From Fragilariopsis cylindrus CCMP1102 (taxonomy: Eukaryota; Bacillariophyta; Bacillariophyceae; Bacillariales; Bacillariaceae): a stretch of 64,000 bases of DNA. Under the pieces are notes generated by a model. It had not been told where the DNA came from. It did not search any database and worked only from the letters and a program-made list of their open reading frames with translations. The stretch is from NCBI GenBank assembly GCA_900095095.1, contig FMBT01000339.1:248001-312000 (forward strand), read 5' to 3'. Numbering within the stretch: the first letter of the stretch is position 1; each line of letters begins with the position of its first letter. The translations under genes were made by a program, and so were the position numbers. Below are positions 23,533 through 33,219 of the stretch, in pieces.

Positions 23533-25611
23533 TCACAAATAAAGGTAATTGTACATCAAGGCAGCGATAGCAATTCCATGTGCCGGAACGTTACGGAGTG
23601 CCCCAGACGATGCGGTGCTGCTCTCACTGCTTGCGACATTGCATTCCTCACAGATGACGTCGGGACAGAGGTCTTCACTTTCAGATGACGATAAGGGCGG
23701 GTCAACCGGGTCAACACTGCAGGCGCTCGGGCTCAACTCAGACCAGCTAGTGATTTGTAGTTCCTTCGACTTGTCAACAAGGTTGTGACGCATTCCTTTG
23801 ACGAGAATGCCGGCAATATGACCTGCTATTGGGATCAGTGTACCTGCGTTTTTCAGAGCGTTATCGGTAGTTATTTTGCTGTGAAAATAGAGAGCCCCAT
23901 CTCGACTTTTGGACACGAGGATTGTGTTGAGCATACCTGTCATAGGGATGATGACGTTACTTGGTACTTGAATTGCAAAGGTGACCTTGACGTGACCGTT
24001 CTGATCGCCTTCACCGATCTCTAAGGATACGTCTTTGTCGGCATCAACAAATGCAACAGATGCCATTTTAATACGAAGTTCATCCATCATCTCTTGAGTA
24101 AAATCTTCGACTCCTACTGGATCCGACAAGCTTGGGGTGACAGTGAGCTCGACCGTGATTTCTTCAGAGCCGGTTGCTTCCCCCCACGCCAACCAGCGGG
24201 TATTGTCCTGATTTAGGTGTCTGCAAAGGAACTTGTGTTCATCTTGATCGTGTTAAAATTTGGGGTACACCCAATTGGGATTTTATCCGCTAGGCAAGGC
24301 TCATCATGTAAGGCGTAGCCTAGCCATTCGTTCTCAACATCACCAGGGTGCCGCAAATAATGTTCCCCATCAACACCATAGAGGATGCAGTTAGCATTAT
24401 CAGCATGAGAGAAGCCCATACAACTGCCAGATGGATCGTCCAAACAAGCCTGGGCACATGCCTTCTCATCTAGTTGACTTGGTCGCCATTGGTATTGATG
24501 CAATTCTTGCAGTACTTCTGGTTGACATTTTCGCCATTTAGTGCACCTACCGTATCCAGACGGCAGACTCCATAAATGAAGCCAGCAATGTTGTCTTTTC
24601 CTTTACACTGTGGTAGATTATCCCTGCCAGTACAATCGCCAGTCGTTTCTGATGCTTTGATAACGTCCTGCCAACCGGGGCCTAGGTCAGCAGGAGGCGC
24701 ATGAATATCTGCCGGTGGTGTCGTCCACTCGATTGCTGGGACGTAGATGCATTGAGAGTCAATAGCAAGACAGGATTCCTCGCTGAAAACATCAGTCGTT
24801 TCGAAACCTTCGATGCAAGAAGTCTCACCATCGGAGGCAAGACCATCGCAATAAGGACCGTGACTGCCGTTGCGGGGGTAGAATGTGCAGCCTACGGGGC
24901 ACTGGGTGCTTGTCCTGCGGTCTTCGAAAGCCGTCTGACAGGAAGAGTTGCCAGCAGTACTCCCATTGCATGTAGGTTGTCCATCTTCATGCACTTTGTC
25001 GAAGCAGCCGTAGCCATCCGCGATAGTGATAGTATGGACATTTGTTGAGCCGTATTGGGTTTGATGTGTGTAGCTGTCGCCTACCCAACCTCCTAGAGGC
25101 TCTTCCCAGGTGCCCGCAGTCCAGGTTGCTTCGGTCCAAAGTCCTCCAACGGTTGAGCAGACGCCCAGGGATGCAACAAGTGCGGCAGGAGTTTCCTTGG
25201 AACAGATACCACACAGGCTCTTCGTGAGAGCGTCCTCCACCACAGCTCCATCCTGGGTGCATTCTCCACACGATTGGAAGTTGTGGTACCTGTCAAGTTC
25301 TCCGGTATCCACTGAGAGGGAGCATGATCCGTCCTGTCCAGATCCGTAGATGACACAGTCACCAGTTCCGGTTTTGTAGGCATATGCGACGCACTCGCTG
25401 TCATCGTCACATACCGTCTCACACGCTGTTTGGGTTGTTAGGATCCTGTAGCGGCTATCGACTCTATCCCCACCGCCACCATTTCCTCGGCATGCCCCAG
25501 TCTGGCCAAAACCATTCGTTAGCTCCCTATACGTTTCAGTATTGATAGGACCGGCCACACTCATGGCCAGATTGGCAAACATAGCCACGGCGAAAAGGAG
25601 AGGCGAACCAT
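23533..25611 (-). CDS. Secreted, Cys-rich PAN/apple-like protein with C-terminal hydrophobic anchor
   Basis: Function unknown; architecture suggests a cell-surface binding protein. The predicted start (25611) gives M-V-R-L-S-F then a hydrophobic signal peptide ending S-V-A-G-P. At least two PAN/apple-like Cys modules are visible: one near the N-terminus (A-C-E-T-V-C-D-D-D-S-E-C-V-A-Y-A-Y then G-D-C-V-I-Y-G) and one near the middle (K-A-C-A-Q-A-C-L-D-D then N-C-I-L-Y-G). A Cys/Thr-rich stretch lies between. The C-terminus has a Ser/Glu-rich stalk then a 20-residue hydrophobic tail (I-A-I-A-A-L-M-Y-N-Y-L-Y-L), compatible with a GPI signal. The reading text is continuous only if single bases are restored near 25593-25596, 24472 and 24216-24217; length then is 693 aa. 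Head-to-head with the gene at 26971, about 1.36 kb apart. Confidence 0.6.
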
Positions 25612-26970
25612 TGTTTTGTTGTAGATATTATATCTCCGTCGCGTATCGATGAAGTATTTTTTATGAGAAAGAACTTTGTTGTGCAGGATGGCATCCTTCT
25701 GCCGTTTTCATCCAAAAGTGTTATGAGAAAAAACTTTGTTGTGCAGGATGGCATCCTTCTGCCGTTTTCATCCAAAAGTGGATCCACGTGCCCAACGCGT
25801 GCTACTCTTCACCTTTGACACCTTTTGGGTTTCATTTCAGGCCAACAAAAATTTAATCTAAGTAGACCTACTGTGGACTATATCTTGAAAGGATTTTATT
25901 GGAGATGGGGTAAAATGTATTTGCGATGTGAAATTTTTACATTCTGCTCAAATCAAAACGGAAGCAATTCCCCCTCACCAACGCAACTACTTCAAGTACT
26001 GTCGCCAACCTAAGCGACTACTGTTGGCAAGTGCCTGTCATTGAACTTTAATCTAAGCGACTACAAATTCAGAGGCTTATGTAGATACATATGTATGTAC
26101 ATAATAATATTATGTATGTACATATATGACTGAAAAAGTAGAAACCTGACGGCGCGCCACAATATTATCATTTTTTCGTATTTAGCAAGTTAAGCGCAGC
26201 GTATTCCTACATAAAACAAATGTAGACATATATAATAATATGTACATACATAATATTATAGGACTACACATGCACGTGTAGCTGTATGATCAATTGAATT
26301 TCAGATACTTACTTAATGTACTTTTGTTTTACTTGTCAAAATAAAAATTACCGGCGCACAATTTGATACAAATACGGTATTGTAGCATCTAGAATTACTT
26401 CAGAAAAAAATCATGTTGTAAAAACATTTCACACCATATTCATTTTCCCCCGTCTTCAATCTCTATTTCGTACTTCAATCAATCTACTAAACGTACTTGT
26501 AAAGTAGGGTTCCGAGTTAGAGAGCATGCGCCAAGCATGGGCTATTCGTGTACTTGCACCTATTTCTTCTGTACTTTCATCTAAAAGGCAGAACAAACAC
26601 CTTAGACTAAATTCGATTTTAATCTCTATTTCGTACTTCCAAGTTGATACCAATAAAGTACGAACGCAACACATTCTTCCTGACAGAAAATCAATCATCA
26701 TCAACAATTTGGGATACCGTCTCCACTGTAACTACAATTCGTAGCGAGAGATTTAAGCCGCATTTTTGTGATAACGTTTACAGGCACGCTTGGAAATTAA
26801 TCTAATGCGAAAGTCTCACGCATCTAACTACGTATTCCGATTTTTGATGAAAAGAGCTCATAATCAAAATACGTGTAAACAGCGCGTTAAAACCCCTTAA
26901 TGTCTCATTTATTGCTTTTTTTTTAACACCACTATTCTTCGGTTCGTTACAAAGACAAGAGCACCAAAAC
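25612..26970. promoter_or_regulatory. Divergent spacer between two surface-protein genes
   Basis: 1.36 kb between outward-facing start codons. Contains the 60-bp tandem duplication at 25661-25780, A+T-rich TATGTATGTACATA-type palindromic words around 26085-26120 and 26235-26260, and a repeated AATCTCTATTTCGTACTTC word (about 26457 and 26622). No gene supported. Promoter role inferred from position only. Confidence 0.35.
25661..25780. repeat. 60-bp tandem duplication, two units
   Basis: 25661-25720 and 25721-25780 are identical except one base (GAAAGAAC against GAAAAAAC). Both begin TTATGAGAAA and end CATCCAAAAGTG. Very recent by divergence. It lies just upstream of the PAN-like gene, in its promoter or 5' UTR. 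Confidence 0.95.
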
Positions 26971-28457
26971 ATGATAGCCTTCCTTCGGATTACAGAACTG
27001 CTGCTGCTTCTGACGCTCGTTCTCCTTATTGCTACTACTGTTGCTGCCGAGACAACCAAAAGTGGATGCGAATGTAAGTCGAACTGGCAATACAAAGGAA
27101 AGAACTTCACGGGAGGGAGTTGTGGCAACCCAGATGATGATCTGCGTGGCCCATGGTGTTTCGTCACGGATAAAATGTGCGAGGGACTGTGTGTCAATCA
27201 ACCGTTTGGTGATATTGAAGGTGAATCCTACGACCACTGCCCGACTTTGGACGACGGTATGTCCGAAGTGATCCAGGTGAGCTGGTAGGGCGATGGGAGG
27301 GGCTTCAGGCAGATGTGGGAAAAGACGGCAAAGTAACTGCGTCTACTCCTGTGGAGCTATGTGCAACAGAAGGTTCCCCAGAGCTCAACATCAAGCTAAA
27401 CGACGATGATACATCGCTTGAAATCCAAATGATAAAGCAGGTAGTATGCACAGGTCTCTATCTTGGCTATTTTTTCTCCGGTGCCCAAGGCAAAAACCAA
27501 TGCAATAAGTTCGTTTTAGACCCGGACAGCAACGATGCAGAGCTAACTTTGACATCTCATTATGAGAATAAGCTTTACGACTGCAGCCCTCTTGATATTC
27601 CGGGGTCGATGCTGAAGATAGAGACATTCTCATCCGTAGGCAACCAGATTGGTAAAGACGCGTGGCTCTGCCAGCCTCGCCTACCCCCTGCGGAAATTGT
27701 TGGTAAATGGGACGGGATCAAAAAGATAGAAACAGGCGAGGATGGAAAGATTACCGAGTGCGCTGTACAGATGACAGCAAGCCTTACTAGCAGCGGTTTG
27801 ACAATGGCAACCTCGGAAACGTGTGCTCATGCAATCGACCAAGATGAGGGCCAAATCACACAAGTTCACGTTTTTCATGCACAGGTGGATTCGTGCACAA
27901 CAAAGAATGGTAACACCGAATCGACAGGTACGCTGCTGGCATATTCCACAGACGGGCGAGAATACTGCTATCGTTTCATCAGACGATCGGCAGATAGGTC
28001 TCTTAGAATGTCCTACCAGACCACACGGTATCCGCAGCGAAAGCACCACGTCTGTCCAGATGAGATTGATGTATCCCGGGATGTGGCTGAGTTCGACATG
28101 GATCTTACAAGCGTCGGCGTTATGCCATCTGAGTGGCTGTGCAACGACCCACAGCAGGGGCTACCCCTAGCGTCAGGGCTCGTCGATGATAGTGTTAGTG
28201 AAGTTGAAAAGGTGCCCGTCAATGATAGTAGTAGTGACAGTGAAATAACGCCAGGGATCGTCGATGATGACATTTCTGGTAAAGCTTCAGGCACCCTCGT
28301 TGCTCTATTATCAATTCTAGCAATCCTGCTGGTCGCATTTGCTGTCAATGATTTACAAAATCAAAAATCGAAGAACGCCTCAACCTGTAGAAATCGAAGT
28401 TTGCCTGAACTAGCTGAAGGTGACAATGGATTTGATGGCACACGAGAGATATCATGA
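26971..28457 (+). CDS. Type I membrane protein with FN2/kringle-like module and two repeated domains
   Basis: Not assigned to a named family. Residues 1-26 are a strong signal peptide (L-L-L-L-L-T-L-V-L-L core). A short Cys module follows, C-E-C-K-S-N-W-Q-Y-K-G-K ... G-G-S-C-G-N-P-D-D-D-L-R-G-P-W-C, resembling fibronectin type II/kringle-like modules. Then two related domains start E-L-V-G-R-W-E-G-L-Q and E-I-V-G-K-W-D-G-I-K, each followed by G-K/E-D-G-K-V/I-T, each about 140-150 residues and ending near W-L-C. A Ser/Asp-rich stalk, one transmembrane helix (L-V-A-L-L-S-I-L-A-I-L-L-V-A-F) and a short cytosolic tail complete it. A frame slip near 27276-27280 is cured by one base, giving 495 aa. 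GTGAG there resembles a splice donor, but the following text matches the domain repeat, so an intron is disfavoured. Confidence 0.65.
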
Positions 28458-28614
28458 GCCTTTATACCTTATCAGTCGGGGTGGAGACCATCACGTGGCC
28501 TACTGGTATATCAGTGAAAATAGCAAATCCTTTCGCTTTTCATCCACAATTTCTAGATCATGATGCTTAAATTAAAATTTATAAGAAACTGCCGCAACAT
28601 GTTTGTTTCCCTTT

Positions 28615-28816
28615 AACAAGAATCTACTGATATAGATCAATCGTTGGAGACACTTAGAGGATACAAGGAAAAACTTGCAAACAAGCTAATAGATATTGAT
28701 GAGAAGCTAGAAGATTTAAGATAAGATAAAGTTTGAGTTTGAACATACTGATCGCACTGACAGTGATCTAAAATCTAATCATATTTTAGTCCAAATCGTC
28801 CATGTTACTCTCCGCA
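28615..28816 (+). repeat. 202-bp direct repeat, right copy
   Basis: Partner of 22983-23184. Here the M41-derived part is a free-standing tail with no upstream exons, while the last 31 bp are the true 3' coding end of the J-domain gene (28786). Homology starts abruptly at AACAAGAATCTACTG and ends at CCGCA. Confidence 0.95.
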
Positions 28817-31077
28817 GGTTCTAGTTCCACCATAGGTTCAGCTTTCTCCGTTTTCATTTTTTCAGTCTCACCTGGACAAGACTTGTCATTGGCAGCATTC
28901 TCTTCTAGCTCGGCAGTGTCAATTTCGCCCTCGTTATCATGGTTATCTTGAGATTTTAATGGTGGATTCTCGGAATCGTACTCCTTTTCGTCTTCTGATT
29001 CCTCTCCTGAATGTTCTTGCGCACCAAAGATGAGCAGTGTACAACAGCAGCAGATCAGCCCAAATAATAGGAAAAAAGGGAAAAGAATCCAGAACACATT
29101 AAAACCGGTATCATTCGGATTCATTTTATCATAATTCTTTTCAATCTTTGCAACAACAAGACATAGCAATATGATTTGGAAAATTAGGAAGCAACCTTCG
29201 GAGGTAAGATAAGCATTCTCTTTATTTGCGTCTTGTTCGGCCTGTTCGTATGCACTCTGCCAAGCAAAATAGTCCTCTTCGTCGATATCTATGTGATCAT
29301 CGCATATGTTTCCTTTGTCGGTTTTCTCGTCAGCGGGTAAATCATGTTCGGTTTTGTCTTTAATGATTTCATTATCATCTAATTGCGCCGAGTCATCATT
29401 TTGTTCACACTTGTCAATATCCTTATCCATATTATTATCTGCTTTGGCGTTTAGTGCGTTTGTCTCAATTGTTGGCAACGTGTCGTCATTTTCTTCGTCT
29501 GCAGCTTCTTCTTGGTCCACTTTTTGTTGCGTTACTTGATCCACGCTCATGTCATCTATTGAATTTTTACCGATACTATCTGCATCTTCTGTATAGAGAT
29601 TTGGTGTGATCAAAACAACCTCGTCGCCCGTGACCGTACCACAAATACAATGGTAACAATTGGAAATCAAACGACATCCTCTTTCAATCCAAATGGGGAT
29701 GAAAATAGTCCACCAGCTTGCATTCAGGCGATTGTCAAGTTTCAATGTCAAAAGAATAAGAAAGATACAACCAAATGTAAACGAAGACGCCAATCCAACA
29801 AATGTAGTGTTGTATATGTCCGTTGCGGACTCAAATTCTGGTGATGATTCTACTTTTTCTTCCTCAATTTCTTTCTCACTTAGATCAGCAACTTGTTGGT
29901 CAAAATTAGGGTCTACAGAAACGACTAAAAACGCTTCCCTGAGCTCAGTTATTTCCTCCTCCGAAAGTTCGTCCAAAGATTTTCCTTCTAATAGATTGTT
30001 CTCAAGGTATTCAACAGTTACCATTCGCTGTATATCGTGTCTTACTTTAAGCAATATTAGGACTTGGGTATTGCAATTATCACGTCATTCATTATCCACG
30101 TGAAGTCCGATCGATCAATCGATCGTATAGTGTAGCAAAGCAAGAATTAAGGCAGTATGAGATAAGATGAGAAAATCATCATTTCAAAACGATACGTTTT
30201 CGATTATATGAATCAACTCTTACTTGATCGAGACCAACGCAGAATCATTGCAATGTATACTGGTATAAATATCTGTCGATAGGGGACCGAGTCACTCCAT
30301 GTTCCGTCCCATGAAAGACTGAAAAAGAAGAAGGGTGTGGTTGCGTTAGTTACCATGAGAAGAAAAATTTAGACAAGCATCTACAAGTGAACAAAAGAAA
30401 AAAGATGATACTTACCAAAGGAAGATAAAACCTATATACCAGAAGAATTGTTCCAGGCCTGTTAAACAGATAGGAAGTCGATCTTCATTTGGAACAAAAA
30501 AAGATACCACGAAAGTCAAGATTATTAGTAGTCCTCCAATAATCCAGTAGGGGACCAAAATCGCGAACCACGACGTTGACTGCAAATCTCCTTGACTATT
30601 TAGACTCTGATTAACCTTTGCAGCAATTAAAATTGGTTGTGACAACAGAAGAAGTATAACGAGAAATAAAAACCCAACAAGCCGCGATCTATCGATCGAC
30701 GATGCTTGTGCTAAGTTTTCCAACAGAACTTCAGGGTTTGCCATCGCATCCTGTTCAATGAAGCGATATCTCGTGGGACTGCCAAGTGCGTCATACTTCA
30801 GTCGTTTCTTCTCGTTAATTAGGACATTGTATGCCTCTTGAACTTTCTCATATTCGGCGGCAGCCTCTTCTTTTTTGCTCACATTTCCACCACGCTGTGC
30901 GATTTTATCGGGGTGTAACTTCAAACTTTTTTTTCTGTAAGCTTTTCTTATTTCGTCATCTTTAGCATTGCTATCAACGCCAAGAATACTATAGAAACTT
31001 TTTTCGTTAGGGTCACGAGGAGGCAACAGTGCAGAGAAAAGAAAACTTCCAAAGAACTGGGTACCAAATTGTTGCAT
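28786..31077 (-). CDS. J-domain protein fused to TMEM185-like multi-pass membrane region, three exons
   Basis: Probable Hsp70 co-chaperone tethered to an internal membrane. Exons (minus): 30416-31077, 30224-30318, 28786-30062; GT-AG introns with donors GTAAGT and GTAAGA. Spliced length 2034 nt, 677 aa, no interruption. The start is ATG 31077; an open frame exists upstream but without an ATG. The J domain (about residues 27-95) has A-Y-R-K-K-S-L-K-L-H-P-D-K with the essential HPD. Several membrane helices follow, with W-F-A-I-L-V-P-Y-W-I and W-W-T-I-F-I-P-I-W-I motifs resembling the Tmemb_185A family. Between the later helices lies a very acidic linker rich in Asp/Glu/Asn. The acidic C-terminal tail ends N-M-D-D-L-D. 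Convergent with the M41-derived tail at 28615. Confidence 0.8.
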
Positions 31078-31262
31078 TGTATTCTGTGGAATGACTATAT
31101 CTTTGCGCTTACTTTTACAATGTGTTCGGTTCGATGTCAATGCATATTGTTTGTCATTGCGAAGAGCATCGTTGTAAGAAATAAAATTAATTTCAAGTGA
31201 TCGTTCTTAATCGCAGCATTCAAATTGCATCTGCCCCTGAATTGTACATCTTATTGTTTTCA

Positions 31263-31276
31263 CCCCCCCCCCCCCC
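31263..31276. repeat. Run of 14 C
   Basis: Uninterrupted C run upstream of the J-domain gene, between its 5' end and the M41 fragment. Confidence 0.9.
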
Positions 31277-31380
31277 AGCGAGTCATATTGCAGGGGTGAT
31301 AATGTCATGTACATAATATTAATACAGTAAGAGTAGTACTGTAAATATTAGTATGCTTGGAGCTACTTTATCAGAGTTTT

Positions 31381-31665
31381 TCTAGTGATGTGCTTAGAAA
31401 GAAGATGTCTTTTTTTCCTCTCCTTTTCTGCAGCGCTGTGTAGTCAATTTGTTCTTGGTGGGGCTTTGAGTAATCAATGGTATTTCTCATGATACACAAC
31501 AACAAATTACAAGGTAGGCAGGTCTATATGTTCATATATTACAGGGTGTCCAGGAGGCAGATATATTCTGTCAGCTTGGAGGGCGTTGACGTTGAACTTG
31601 TGACGATGTACCCTAATTGTTTTATGTTGCTTTTTTTTCTCTCTCTCTCTCTCTAGAGCTCTCTC
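31381..31665 (+). pseudogene. Decayed genomic fragment of the M41-like gene
   Basis: Aligns with about 21862-22262 of the intact gene: shared TTTCTGCAGCGCTGTGT, GGGGCTTTGAGT, ACACAACAA(C/A)AAATTAC, ATATT...AGGGTGTCC and TCAGCTTGG(A/G)GGGCGTTGA. It continues past the exon-1 splice donor into intron-1 text (CTTGTGACGAT, then a CTCTCTCT tract). Because intron sequence is kept, it arose by DNA duplication, not by retroposition. It has several small indels and an internal shortening, and no open frame. Confidence 0.8.
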
Positions 31666-32365
31666 CTGAATTTCATGGAAAGCTAGCGCCCAGAATGGTT
31701 ATTGTACAGACCTTCAACTGCACACCACTCATTTGTAAAGTATCTGTTTGTTTCTAACAAAAATTAAATCAAAAAAGTACAAGTACAAGTTAACCACAAC
31801 TTAGTGATGTTTGAGCAGTTTAATGAACAATGAGGGCTGAGAGGTACTGGAAGCACAACAATTAATTCTGTTTGATTCAACACCAAGAACACCAAAGAAT
31901 CCAAATAGTAGAGTAAGCAGTTCAAAATGTACAGTAGTAGGCTACAGTACTGGCTCTCTTGGAGAAACATGATCATGACCTGTCCAAGTGCTCCTGGATT
32001 TCCAAGACTATATAGTGGCATAATGGATCTGAATTTTGACCAGTTTAAGACCTCAGAATCATCTTTGGGAAGTAGTGCTCAATGGGATGGACTACCACTT
32101 CATTAGTGAACTAACTGATAATGAAAGAGTGGAGGAACTCTTGGCTCAAGTGGCCCAAGGAAATTCAGGTACAGTGTAGTAGTGTAGAACAGTGGCGGGT
32201 CAACAGTTGATTCGCCTTGCAAGCCTTTCTAAGGCTATGAGGAGCAAAGAGGCAGCTACTATGAAGTAATAGTAAGTTAATAGCAACCTAAGAAGTAACA
32301 GTGATAGTATGACAGGTTCCTGTATTCTGCTTGGTATCGATTGCTGCGCAGCGCGATACCACGCA
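31666..32365. other. Spacer with dispersed repeat
   Basis: No gene supported. Contains the minus-oriented dispersed repeat at 32190-32281. Its last five bases (32361-32365, ACGCA) are the left target duplication of gypsy copy 2. Confidence 0.5.
32190..32281 (-). repeat. Dispersed short repeat, copy C
   Basis: Reverse-complement relative of 46833-46909: shared AACTTA(C/T)TATTA, AGCTGCC, CTCCTCA, CTTAGAAAG and TCAACTGT(T/C)GACCCGCC. More diverged than copies A and B are from each other. Confidence 0.55.
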
Positions 32366-32462
32366 TGCAGTGCGCACTTATTCACGGGATTAGTTCAAGA
32401 TATTTGGTAATGAAACTCTCGGAAGATCAAGCTTCATTCAACTAAAGAGATCCATACGTAAT

Positions 32463-33203
32463 ATGAAGATCTCACCACAACTAGGAGTAGCAGCATGGAG
32501 CAAACGTTTCGATACGTTCCAGCTATACCTTCCTATGTGCTTGTGGGATGCCGGCGCGAAGAAAGGACTTTATCCTACAAAGTATGATGAAGAGAACTGT
32601 CGAGAGATATTAGAGTACGCTCTATCTCCAGTATACCTCACGAAACTTCACGATGATGGGTGGTGCTTACAAAGCAACACATACGTCCAATCAATCACCA
32701 AACTCAAGGAGATTGAACCGGGTATTCTTAAACAATTAAAATTTGTAAAAGAACAGTTGCAACAAGCAAAAGATATTGCTGAATTGCAGAAAGGAAAAGG
32801 AAAATCTTCAAGTACTTCATCTTCTTCAAATAGAAAGCAGAATGGTGGAGAGAAGCGCAAGCGCGAATGCGACACCTGTGGCAAGAGGCATGCAGGTGAA
32901 TGTTGGAAACTCCAGAATGGAGGAGGCAACAACGGTGGTCGGAAAGGTAATAATTATAATACCTTCAACAAAGAAGCTAAGCAATACATGAAGAGCATGT
33001 TTGCAAAGCACAAATCGGGCGCAAGCTCCGATTCAAGTGATTCCGACGATGAACACTCATGGAAGACTGGGTTGAATCAAGCAGAGCAAATGCATGTATT
33101 AGCATCGGCTGGCGTCGATCCTAATGAAAGAGATATCAATTTCGATCCATCAGATCTTAAAAGATACAAAAAGCAAGCTCGAAGGTTCTTCAAGAAGGGT
33201 TGA
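32463..33203 (+). pseudogene. gag remainder of gypsy copy 2 (fossil)
   Basis: Corresponds to the downstream half of the gag region of copy 1: helical segment, Lys/Gly/Asn-rich stretch with a C-D-T-C-G-K-R-H...C zinc-knuckle-like motif, and an acidic Ser/Asp patch. Part of a broken element. Confidence 0.7.
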
Positions 33204-33219
33204 AGTACAACAAAGAAAC

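Noticed and set aside
26083-26262. Palindromic TATGTATGTACATA text as a hairpin or MITE
   Set aside because: The arms are only partly complementary and the words are simple A+T sequence expected by chance here.
26802-27237. Minus-strand ORFs of about 100-130 codons near the FN2-like gene start
   Set aside because: They overlap the signal peptide and Cys module on the + strand and show no motif.
27276-27300. GTGAG as a splice donor in the FN2-like gene
   Set aside because: The following text (L-V-G-R-W-E-G) matches the start of the repeated domain, so it is coding; a one-base slip explains the frame better.
29650-30103. Overlapping + strand ORFs opposite the J-domain gene
   Set aside because: The minus-strand gene has a J domain, membrane motifs and consistent splice sites; these are shadows.
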